Assembly: GCA_041552055.1 (NCBI GenBank) | Contig: JBFELO010000003.1 | Location: 26,302 to 90,301, forward strand | Length of the DNA: 64,000 bases | Direction of reading: 5' to 3' | From: JBFELO01 sp041552055 | GTDB taxonomy: Bacteria; Acidobacteriota; Thermoanaerobaculia; Thermoanaerobaculales; Sulfomarinibacteraceae | Shown here: positions 25,527 to 33,269 of the stretch, piece by piece | Position numbering within the stretch: the stretch's first letter is position 1 | Layout of the letters: each line of letters opens with the position of its first letter | Program-made: the position numbers and the translations under genes | Notes under the pieces: model-generated | Database searches by the model: none | Told to the model about the DNA's origin: nothing | What the model saw: the letters and a program-made list of their open reading frames with translations, nothing else

Positions 25527-26449
25527 CCGACCCTGACAAGCTGCTCGACGGTGCGCGCATCGCGCGCGAGATTCGCGATGAGGTGACGGCGCAGGTAGCG
25601 GCGTTGGCGGAGGCCGGCGTGACGCCCCGGCTCGACGTCGTGCTGGTGGGAGAGGATCCCGCGTCCAGGGTCTACGTCGGCTCGAAGGCGAAGACCTGCG
25701 TCGAGCTCGGGATGCGATCCCGTACCCACGAGCTCCCGGCGACGGCAGACCAGGCCGAGGTCGAGGACCTGGTGAAGCGGCTCAACCGTGACCCCGACGT
25801 GGACGGCGTCCTGGTGCAGCTGCCGCTTCCTCGCGGCATGGAGGCGTATACGGTGCTCGATCTCATCGATCCCGGCAAGGACGTGGATGGACTGCACCCA
25901 CACAACGCGGGGCTGCTGGTCCAGGGCCGACCACAGCTCGTGCCGTGTACCCCGGCGGGAGTGATCGAGATGCTGCAGCGAGAGGGAGTCGAACTCAAGG
26001 GGACCCGTGCGGTGGTCGTGGGACGGTCTGAGATCGTTGGCAAGCCCATGGCACTGCTGTTGCTGCACCAACACGCGACCGTCACCGTCTGCCACTCTCG
26101 GACCCGTGATCTCGCCGGGGTGTGCAGGGAGGCAGACGTGCTGATCGCTGCCGTGGGTCAGCTCGCGTTGATCGGGCCCGAGCACGTGCGCGAGGGAGCG
26201 GTGGTCGTGGACGTGGGTACTCATCGCGTCACCGATCGTGCCACTGTGGAGCGACTGTTCCAGGGTAACGACAGGAAGCGGAAGACGTTCGAGAAGAGGG
26301 GAGCGGTGCTGGCCGGCGACGTTGACTTCGAGCGGGTCGCTCCCGTGGCGGGGAAGATCACTCCGGTCCCGGGAGGTGTCGGCCCACTGACCATCGCGAT
26401 GCTGATGGTGAACACCCTCAGGGCCGCGCGGGCGCGCCGAGGTGGGTGA
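25523..26449 (+). CDS. folD: Bifunctional methylenetetrahydrofolate dehydrogenase/cyclohydrolase
   Basis: 308 aa. Catalytic Tyr and Lys are in RVYVGSKAK, the folate site in VLVQLPLPRG, and DVDGLHPHNAG follows. The NADP loop is VVVGRSEIVGKP, and PVPGGVGPLTIAML is near the end. It interconverts 5,10-methylene- and 10-formyl-THF. An insertion of about 20 basic residues (FQGNDRKRKTFEKRGAVLAG) is slightly longer than usual before DVDF. Last gene of the cyclase-rdgB-ubiE-folD run. Confidence 0.95.
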   Translation: MTDPDKLLDGARIAREIRDEVTAQVAALAEAGVTPRLDVVLVGEDPASRVYVGSKAKTCVELGMRSRTHELPATADQAEVEDLVKRLNRDPDVDGVLVQLPLPRGMEAYTVLDLIDPGKDVDGLHPHNAGLLVQGRPQLVPCTPAGVIEMLQREGVELKGTRAVVVGRSEIVGKPMALLLLHQHATVTVCHSRTRDLAGVCREADVLIAAVGQLALIGPEHVREGAVVVDVGTHRVTDRATVERLFQGNDRKRKTFEKRGAVLAGDVDFERVAPVAGKITPVPGGVGPLTIAMLMVNTLRAARARRGG

Positions 26450-26520
26450 CGAGCCCGCTGATCCCGTGAAACGTCCGAGCCCTGCCTATCCCGTTGAGTT
26501 GGGAAGCTGTCCTGTCGTCC

Positions 26521-26631
26521 GCGTTCCCATTCCCGGAACGAAGGGATCTCGGTCGACCACCCCATCTGGATGAATCAGGAAGGCTTCTGCGCGTTTTCGA
26601 GGGCGCCGTTCGGGTACGGGAGTGGGAGGGG
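26521..26631. repeat. Hexamer-unit hairpin repeat, copy 4
   Basis: The left arm 26521-26540 (CGTTCCCATTCCCG) pairs with the right arm 26607-26631 (CGGGAGTGGGAGGG core) with few mismatches. It lies in the 230-bp gap between folD and the convergent cupin gene. The units are more degenerate than in copies 1 and 6. Confidence 0.65.
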
Positions 26632-26679
26632 CAACAAGAACGCGGGGAGCCTGTGCCGAGTGCGTAGGCAGGTCGCGGG

Positions 26680-27075
26680 TCATTCGATCTCGGCCGGCTC
26701 CAGCCACTCGGTCTGATAGACATCGGTGTGGGGCACCACGCACAGGAATCGAACCGGAACCTGTCCGCGGTTCTCGTACCAGTGGGCGACCCCGGGCGGT
26801 ATGAACACGCAGTCGCCCGCCGTCGCCACGTGCTCACTCTCGTCGAGGCCCACGACCATAGCGCCCTCGAGGACCACCTGCTCGTGCTCGATCGTGTCGT
26901 GCCGGTGACGGGGGATTCGACCACCGGGTGCGATGGTGAAGCGACGTGTGACGAAGTGGGGGGCCCCGTCGTCGGGGCCCAGGACCACCTCCATCGCCGC
27001 ACCTCGGGCCCGGTCCACGGGCCGGGATTCCACGGTTGCCATTGAGCGTACCAGAGGACGTCCTGTGCCGGTCAT
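26680..27075 (-). CDS. Single-domain cupin protein
   Basis: 131 aa. The ATG at 27075 has a GGGAGGA ribosome site 5 nt away. Cupin motif 1 is PRHRHDTIEHEQVVLEG (two His and Glu metal ligands) and motif 2 is PPGVAHWYEN (third His). The fold is a double-stranded beta-helix; small cupins of this type are enzymes or sensors of unknown substrate. It diverges from recN. Confidence 0.85.
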   Translation of the reverse strand: MTGTGRPLVRSMATVESRPVDRARGAAMEVVLGPDDGAPHFVTRRFTIAPGGRIPRHRHDTIEHEQVVLEGAMVVGLDESEHVATAGDCVFIPPGVAHWYENRGQVPVRFLCVVPHTDVYQTEWLEPAEIE

Positions 27076-27177
27076 TACATTCCTCCCGAGGGTCGGCTTC
27101 GGCCGACGATCCTGATAGGGAAAGCGGTCTCGAGGGGTAGATGATTCCGGGATTCGGAGGGTGGTACGATCCACCCC

Positions 27178-28881
27178 ATGCTTGAACGGCTGGTGGTGCG
27201 TGGACTGGCCATCATCGACCAGGTGGAACTCGAGTTGGGGCCGGGCTTCGCCGCGCTCACCGGCGAGACCGGCGCCGGCAAATCGCTCCTCGTCGAGTCT
27301 CTGAAGCTGCTGTCGGGCCAGCGCGCGCAGGCGGATCTGGTGCGCACCGGCGACGACCGGTTGCGGGTCGAGGGGTGGTTCGTGACGGTCAACGACCGCG
27401 AGGTGAACGCCGTGCTGGACGAGCTCGGCGTCGACTCCGCCGACGACCTGGTGCTGCGGCGAGAGGTCTCGGAGGCGGGTCGCAGCAGGTGCTGGGTGAA
27501 CGACACCTCGGTCACGGCCGGGGCGCTGCAGCGGATCGCGCCGCACCTGCTGTCGATCCATGGACAGCACGAGCAGTACGGCCTCGCGGAATCCGCCGTC
27601 CAGCGTGAGCTCGTGGACCAGTACGGCGAGCTCGGTGATCTCGCGGGGAGGGTGGCCGCCGCACACGGGGTGTGGGCCGACGCGGCAGCCGAGGTGAGTC
27701 GGCTGCGAGAAGCGCAGAGTCGTCGTCGCGACCGCCTCGACGTGATCGCCTTCCAGATCGCCGAGATCGACGACGCCGATCCGCAGCACGATGAGGATCA
27801 GGAGCTGCTGGCGCGGCGTCAGCTTCTGCGCCATGCCGTGCGGGTTCTCGAGCTCTCCGAGTCGGCGTTGTCGCGGTTGGCCGACCACGAGGGAGCGGCG
27901 GTCGACGCGTTGGCGAAGGCCGCGCGGGACGTCGAGGGAATCGTGGCGTGTGGCCTGCCACTCGACGCCGCCGCCGATCGGCTCGCCGAGGCTCAGATGC
28001 ACGTCGAGGACGTGGTGCGCGAGGTGCGCGTCCTGGTTGACGGGGTCGAGGAGGATCCGGGCGAGCTGGAGCGCCTGGAGTCGCGCCTCCATCGCATCGA
28101 GCAGCTGATGCTCAAGTACGGTTCTCCGATCGAGGAGGTGTTGAGGCATCGCGATCAGCTCGCGGCCGAACGTGACGAGCTCGGGCAGGTGGAGGATCGG
28201 CTCGGGGTTTGCGAGGCCGCGGCCGACGAAGCGCTCAGTGAGTTCGACCGGGTTGCCGCCGAGCTCGACGTGGCGAGGCGGGCCGCCGGCCGGGAGCTGG
28301 CCACCGAGGTCGAAGAAGTGCTGGGGCGCCTCGATATGGGGGGCACCAAGCTCGAGTTCGACTGGCGCCCGCGGCTCGACGAGCACAGTCCTCTGTCGCG
28401 TGGCGGCCGGGCGGTCGCATTTGACGTGTGCGGCGTCGACGAGTGCCGACTCTTGATCGCCACCAACCCGGGTGAGGAACCCCGGCCGATGGCTCGGATC
28501 GCCTCAGGCGGCGAGCTGTCCCGTCTCCACCTGGCGCTGCGGGCGGTGCTGATCGGCCGCCAATCAGATCGCTCGCGAACCCTGCTGTTCGACGAGGTCG
28601 ATTCGGGCCTGGGAGGCGCTACGGCCGCTGCGTTGGCGGATGTGTTGGCGCATCTCGCGGCCGAGAACCAGGTCTTGGTCGTCACCCATCTGCCGCAGGT
28701 CGCGGCCCGGGCGGACAGCCACTATCGGGTCGAGAAGGTCCTCGACAGCGGTCGCGCGGTGACCCGGACGAGACGACTGGACCGCCCGGACCGTGAGGCC
28801 GAGCTCGCACGCATGCTCGCCGGCGACGAGGTGACCGACTCGGCGCGAAGACACGCGCGACAACTGATGGTGAGACGATGA
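27178..28881 (+). CDS. recN: DNA repair protein RecN
   Basis: 567 aa SMC-like ATPase. Walker A is GETGAGKS (residues 29-36), SIHGQHEQYGL is the RecN-specific segment, a coiled coil spans about 160-370, the signature is ASGGELSRLHLAL and Walker B is TLLFDEVDSGLGG. It acts in double-strand break repair. The ATG at 27178 starts directly with MLERLVVRGLAIID, the family's usual start. It overlaps tsaC by 4 bp. Confidence 0.95.
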   Translation: MLERLVVRGLAIIDQVELELGPGFAALTGETGAGKSLLVESLKLLSGQRAQADLVRTGDDRLRVEGWFVTVNDREVNAVLDELGVDSADDLVLRREVSEAGRSRCWVNDTSVTAGALQRIAPHLLSIHGQHEQYGLAESAVQRELVDQYGELGDLAGRVAAAHGVWADAAAEVSRLREAQSRRRDRLDVIAFQIAEIDDADPQHDEDQELLARRQLLRHAVRVLELSESALSRLADHEGAAVDALAKAARDVEGIVACGLPLDAAADRLAEAQMHVEDVVREVRVLVDGVEEDPGELERLESRLHRIEQLMLKYGSPIEEVLRHRDQLAAERDELGQVEDRLGVCEAAADEALSEFDRVAAELDVARRAAGRELATEVEEVLGRLDMGGTKLEFDWRPRLDEHSPLSRGGRAVAFDVCGVDECRLLIATNPGEEPRPMARIASGGELSRLHLALRAVLIGRQSDRSRTLLFDEVDSGLGGATAAALADVLAHLAAENQVLVVTHLPQVAARADSHYRVEKVLDSGRAVTRTRRLDRPDREAELARMLAGDEVTDSARRHARQLMVRR

Positions 28882-29507
28882 AGCGTCTTCCGTTTCTCGA
28901 CAACGAACACGCGGGAGCTGCAGCGTCTGAGGTGGCACGGGTGGTGGCAGCCGGCGGTGTGGTGCTGTTTCCCACCGAGACGTTCTACGGACTTGGAGTC
29001 GATCCGAGCGGGCGCGACGCGGTGGCGCGCGTGTACGACCTCAAGGCTCGACCCCATGGGGTTCCCCTTTCGGTGGTGTGTGCCGACTGGCATCAGCTCG
29101 AGTCGCTGGTCGAGGTCCCCGAGGGCTACCGAGTCCGACTGTCGCGGATTTGGCCGGGTCCTCTGACGGCGATCCTGCGCAGTCGGCACGAGCTGCCGGC
29201 GAGTGCCGGACAAACCCTCGCGGTACGGATCCCCGGACACGCAATGGTGCGCGCCGTGCTGTACCGCTCGGGTCCCCTCACCGCCACCTCGGCGAACCGG
29301 CACGGGGATCCGGAGTGCAGCGACGTTGACGCCGCGCTGGCATCCCTCAGGGGGTCGCCCGATCTGGTGTTGGACGGTGGCTCCACGGCAGGAGGACGGC
29401 CGACCACGGTGGTCGATCTCACCGGTGACAGTCCGCGTGTCGTGCGGCCCGGGGACCTGTCATGGGAGGAGCGTTACCCGTGGGACGAGGATCCTGCGCT
29501 CCGGTGA
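28878..29507 (+). CDS. tsaC: L-threonylcarbamoyladenylate synthase (Sua5/YrdC family)
   Basis: 209 aa. FPTETFYGLGVDPS binds ATP/threonine; KARPHGVPLSVV and RIPGHAMVRAVLYRSGPLTA (usually ...PLTATSAN) follow. It makes threonylcarbamoyl-AMP for t6A37 of tRNAs reading ANN codons. A short C-terminal extension lacks the full Sua5 domain, so it is the TsaC form. Coupled to recN by ATGA overlap. Confidence 0.92.
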   Translation: MKRLPFLDNEHAGAAASEVARVVAAGGVVLFPTETFYGLGVDPSGRDAVARVYDLKARPHGVPLSVVCADWHQLESLVEVPEGYRVRLSRIWPGPLTAILRSRHELPASAGQTLAVRIPGHAMVRAVLYRSGPLTATSANRHGDPECSDVDAALASLRGSPDLVLDGGSTAGGRPTTVVDLTGDSPRVVRPGDLSWEERYPWDEDPALR

Positions 29508-29620
29508 CCGTCGATCGGGCATCGACCGCCTCCCCAACGCGCAAATCCAGCTCTGTCAGAGACCTGCGTTGAAGGGTTGGAGATTGATCGACGACCGGGC
29601 GCGCGCGGTCCCGGCACGCA

Positions 29621-29656
29621 TGTGGAAATCCCTGTGGAAAAAGCTGTGGAAAACGA
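29621..29656. repeat. Three tandem 12-bp units with DnaA-box-like cores
   Basis: TGTGGAAA begins at 29621, 29633 and 29645, exactly 12 bp apart. Two of the cores (TGTGGAAAA) differ from the DnaA box TGTGGATAA at one base, and the third (TGTGGAAAT) at two. They lie in the 605-bp non-coding stretch between tsaC and hisS, at the edge of its most AT-rich part (about 29,620-29,830). Function unknown. Confidence 0.5.
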
Positions 29657-29891
29657 GTAAATCCCATGTAAAGACAAGCACTTGGGTGGCGCGACCCCTG
29701 TCCGAGACTCGACGACTATGTTTCCTGTTTTCAACAACTTGGAGCTATGTCATTGGTATCCAGGACCTTGCCTCTCGAAGACCGGCCATGACGATCCACA
29801 ACTCTCGATTTTTCCGACTCTTGCGTGGTCACGAATCGGCGAGGCTGTTGCTGCGCCGTCGGGGCGTGTGGTAGCGTTTCGGTCTCGTGCC

Positions 29892-30116
29892 ATGAGCGCA
29901 GTCAGACGACCTGCGTGGGGTGCGGATCCGCGGCGTTGCGATGCGAGGTTCGTCGTTCCCAAGACTGGAGTCGGTGGAGCGACCGAGGTACGGCGGGCGC
30001 TCGCCGTTCAGGGTGATGCTCGGGTGCGATACATACGCGTCGGCGTGGATGACCGCCACCGTCGAGACCGGTCCGACGACGTACTCGACACTCGGCTCGA
30101 GGAGGAGAGACGGTGA
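29892..30116 (+). CDS. Possible small ORF coupled to hisS (74 aa, unrecognised)
   Basis: ATG at 29892; its TGA (30114-30116) overlaps the hisS GTG start in a GTGA. The product is basic and Arg-rich with no motif or signal I recognise (…RVRYIRVGVDDRHRR…). The overlap is the only positive evidence; the other frame here is also open, so this may be a chance ORF. Apart from it and the 12-bp repeats, the gap 29508-30112 shows no gene. Confidence 0.22.
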   Translation: MSAVRRPAWGADPRRCDARFVVPKTGVGGATEVRRALAVQGDARVRYIRVGVDDRHRRDRSDDVLDTRLEEERR

Positions 30117-31405
30117 TTCAGAAGGTGAAGGGGACCCGAGACATCCTCCCCCCGGATTCGAGGGCGTGGGTCGAGGTGGAACAGATCGCCTACAGGGTGT
30201 TCGGCGGCTTCGGCTACGAAGAGATTCGCGTGCCGCTGCTGGAACCAACCGAGCTGTTCGTGCGCTCGGTGGGAGAGAGCACCGACATCGTGGGCAAGGA
30301 GATGTATACCTTCGACGACCGCAAGGGCCGGTCCCTCACGCTGCGTCCCGAGGGCACGGCAGGGGTCGCACGGGCCTACATCGAGAACGGTCTCGCGCAG
30401 CTGCCACAGCCGCTCCGTCTGCTCTACATGGGACCGATGTTCCGGTACGAGAAGATGCAGCGGGGGCGCTACCGGCAGTTCGCGCAGATCGGGATCGAGC
30501 TGCTCGGCGCCGCGACTCCCCACGCCGACGTGGAGGTGATCCTCGCGCTGCACACGTTTCTGTCCGAGCTGGGATTCGACGATTTGGTGATCGTGCTCAA
30601 CAATCTCGGCGATCCGGACGATCGCGTTCGCTTCATCGAAATTCTCAAGGGTGAGCTGCAGGCACATCACGAGCAGCTGTGCGGCGATTGTCAGCGTCGG
30701 TGGCAGGCCAACCCGCTGCGAATTCTCGACTGCAAGGTGCCGCGGTGCCGCGAGCTGGTGTCTGAGACGACTCCGGTGGCCGATGTCGTCAGCGAGGACG
30801 CCCGCGACCATGTCGCGGCGGTGGAGCGCGAACTCGAGGAGATCGGCATCGCCGTTCGCCGGGCGCCGCGGCTGGTGCGTGGCATCGACTACTACGTGCG
30901 AACGGTCTTCGAGGTGATTTCGCCGGAACTCGGTGACGATACTGTGATCTGCGGTGGTGGACGGTACGATCGTCTGATCTCGGATCTCGGGGGGCCGAAC
31001 GTTCCAGGAACCGGTTTCGCGATCGGAGAGGATCGATTGGTCGAGGTGCTGCCGGCCGGGTTCCGCGACCGGCTGAGAGCCCGCCGAGGGGTGGTGGTCC
31101 TGCCGCTGGGAGACGCGGCGATGGCACCCGGTCTTCGGCTGGCGCGGGAGTTGGCCACGCGCGGCATCGCGGTTCACACCGAGGTCACGGGCCGATCGCT
31201 CAAGGCCGGCCTCAAGTGGGCGTCCAAGATCGGGGCGGCGGCCGCGCTCATCCTGGGTGACAGCGAGCTGGCGTCGGGTGAGGTCGTGCTCCGCGACCTC
31301 GATCGGGGCGAGCAGGAGTCCGTGCCGGTAGCGGACGTGGCCGATCGACTGGCGCGGCTCGAAACCCTGCGCTACCCGTCGTCCGGGCGGGATGAGGGGG
31401 ACTGA
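30113..31405 (+). CDS. hisS: Histidine--tRNA ligase
   Basis: 430 aa from GTG 30113. The N-terminus KVKGTRDILPPD is typical. Class II motif 2 is MFRYEKMQRGRYRQFAQIGI, the histidine-specific motifs are LRPEGTAGVAR and RGIDYYVRT, motif 3 contains GFAIGEDRL, and the C-terminal anticodon domain starts near RRGVVVLPLG. A Cys set (CGDC...LDCKVPRC) in the insertion domain is common in this family. It is followed 2 bp later by aspS, the usual hisS-aspS pair. Confidence 0.96.
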   Translation: MIQKVKGTRDILPPDSRAWVEVEQIAYRVFGGFGYEEIRVPLLEPTELFVRSVGESTDIVGKEMYTFDDRKGRSLTLRPEGTAGVARAYIENGLAQLPQPLRLLYMGPMFRYEKMQRGRYRQFAQIGIELLGAATPHADVEVILALHTFLSELGFDDLVIVLNNLGDPDDRVRFIEILKGELQAHHEQLCGDCQRRWQANPLRILDCKVPRCRELVSETTPVADVVSEDARDHVAAVERELEEIGIAVRRAPRLVRGIDYYVRTVFEVISPELGDDTVICGGGRYDRLISDLGGPNVPGTGFAIGEDRLVEVLPAGFRDRLRARRGVVVLPLGDAAMAPGLRLARELATRGIAVHTEVTGRSLKAGLKWASKIGAAAALILGDSELASGEVVLRDLDRGEQESVPVADVADRLARLETLRYPSSGRDEGD

Positions 31406-31407
31406 CG

Positions 31408-33171
31408 GTGAACGAAGATCACAGGAAATCGGCCTGGCAAAGACCGTGGTGCGGCCGGCTGGATCGATCGGACCTCGGATCGGTGGTGGAGCTCGTGGGA
31501 TGGGTGCGAAGGCGGCGCGACCTGGGAGGCCTGGCATTCGTCGACCTTCGGGACCGTACGGGAGTCGTGCAGCTGGTGTTCGAGGACACGATGGTGGCCG
31601 AAGGGGAGCGGTTGTCGACTGAAGACGTGATCGCAATCCGTGGAACCGTGCGTCAACGAGCCGACGGCCAGGCCAACCCTGAGATGGCGACCGGCGAGGT
31701 GGAGGTGGCGGTGGCCGCGATGGACGTGCTGAGCCAGGCCGAGACGCCCCCGTTCGTCCTCGAGGACAATACGAATGCATCCGAGGAGCTCCGGCTGAAA
31801 CACCGGGCGCTCGATCTCAGACGACCGGTGATGACGGAGGGTCTGGTGCTCCGGCACCGGCTGGTCAGCGCGATCCGCCGTTTCTTCGACGACATGCAGT
31901 TCGTCGATGTGGAGACTCCGATCCTGACTCGTTCGACGCCGGAGGGTGCCCGAGATTTTCTGGTTCCGTCGCGGTTGCACCGGGGCTCTTTTTACGCCCT
32001 GCCGCAGTCGCCGCAGCTGTTCAAGCAGTTGCTTCAGGTCGCTGGACTCGGCCGATACGTGCAGATCGCGCGTTGCTTCCGGGACGAGGACCTGCGGGCC
32101 GATCGGCAGCCGGAGTTCACCCAGATCGACGTCGAGGCATCGTTCGTCGACGAAGAGGACATCTTCGAGCTGATCGAGGCGCTCTTCGCCAGGGTCTTCC
32201 CGATCGTGGGGATCGAGCCGCCGGTGAGGTTCCCGAGAATCTCCTACCGCGATGCCTTGGAGCGGTTCGGCACGGATCGTCCGGACACCAGGTTCGGCCT
32301 CGAGCTGGTCGAGCTCGGCGCCGAGTGCGACGGCTGCGGCTTTGTGGTGCTGGAGGAGGCGGCCGCACGCGGCCGCGTCAAGGGCATCGTGGTGCCGGGC
32401 GGCACCGAGCTGTCGCGCAAGCGGTTGGATGAGCTCGGAGAGGTTGTCAAGCCCTATGGAGCTGCCGGTCTGCTGTGGTTCAAGCGGACCCCGGACGGGG
32501 ATGCGTCACCGGTCAAGAAGGCCCTCGGCGAGGCCGGTATGGCCCGATTCCTCGACGCCGCGGGCGCCTCACCGGGAGATCTGCTCCTGGTGGTGGGTGG
32601 CGACGAGGGGGTGGTGTTCCCCGCGCTCGGCGCGTTGCGGCTGCAGCTGGGACGGGATCGCGCCTTGATCCCCGAGGATCGGCACGACTTTCTGTGGGTC
32701 ACCGATTTTCCGCTGCTCGAGTGGAGCGAAGAGGATGGGCGGTTCTACGCCATGCACCATCCGTTCACGGCGCCGCTGGTGACCGACGTGGAGCTGCTCG
32801 AGACCGACGCGGGCAGCGTTCGCGCCCGCGCCTACGACGTCGTGATGGACGGTGTCGAGCTCGGGGGCGGTTCGATCCGGATCCATGACGGACGGCTTCA
32901 GCGGCGGATGTTCCGGCTGCTCGGGATCGACGACGACGAGGCGAACGAGCGGTTCGGCTTCCTGCTCGAAGCGTTTCGCTATGGCGTGCCGCCGCACGGC
33001 GGCATTGCAATCGGTCTCGATCGGATGGTCATGTTGATGGCCGGTCGCGAATCGATTCGGGACGTCATCGCCTTCCCCAAAACCACCTCGAGCTCCTGCC
33101 TGACGACCGACGCCCCGTCGACGGTGGATATTGGGCAGTTGCGGGATCTTGGTCTCGACGTCCGGAAGTAG
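31408..33171 (+). CDS. aspS: Aspartate--tRNA ligase
   Basis: 587 aa from GTG 31408. N-terminal OB anticodon domain (LVGWVRRRRDLGGLAFVDLR), class II motif 2 at QIARCFRDEDLRADRQPEFTQ (split here), bacterial insertion (GAD) domain about 290-420, DFLWVTDFPLLEW and HPFTAP, and motif 3 at GGIAIGLDRMVMLMAGR. Bacterial-type AspRS may also charge tRNA-Asn where asnS is absent; that cannot be told here. Confidence 0.96.
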   Translation: MNEDHRKSAWQRPWCGRLDRSDLGSVVELVGWVRRRRDLGGLAFVDLRDRTGVVQLVFEDTMVAEGERLSTEDVIAIRGTVRQRADGQANPEMATGEVEVAVAAMDVLSQAETPPFVLEDNTNASEELRLKHRALDLRRPVMTEGLVLRHRLVSAIRRFFDDMQFVDVETPILTRSTPEGARDFLVPSRLHRGSFYALPQSPQLFKQLLQVAGLGRYVQIARCFRDEDLRADRQPEFTQIDVEASFVDEEDIFELIEALFARVFPIVGIEPPVRFPRISYRDALERFGTDRPDTRFGLELVELGAECDGCGFVVLEEAAARGRVKGIVVPGGTELSRKRLDELGEVVKPYGAAGLLWFKRTPDGDASPVKKALGEAGMARFLDAAGASPGDLLLVVGGDEGVVFPALGALRLQLGRDRALIPEDRHDFLWVTDFPLLEWSEEDGRFYAMHHPFTAPLVTDVELLETDAGSVRARAYDVVMDGVELGGGSIRIHDGRLQRRMFRLLGIDDDEANERFGFLLEAFRYGVPPHGGIAIGLDRMVMLMAGRESIRDVIAFPKTTSSSCLTTDAPSTVDIGQLRDLGLDVRK

Positions 33172-33269
33172 TCGACCGACGATCCGACCTGCACTTCTCA
33201 GCGAGCGTCTGCTGCGGGCTCACCAGAATATCTCACCGTCGGCCCGGCTGTTCGGTACGATTGATGTGT

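Noticed and set aside
26680..28386. 568-aa frame on the minus strand extending the cupin
   Set aside because: Most of it is antisense to recN; only the last 131 codons have cupin motifs and a ribosome site.
30008..31780. 590-aa minus-strand frame over hisS and aspS
   Set aside because: Antisense to two clear synthetases.
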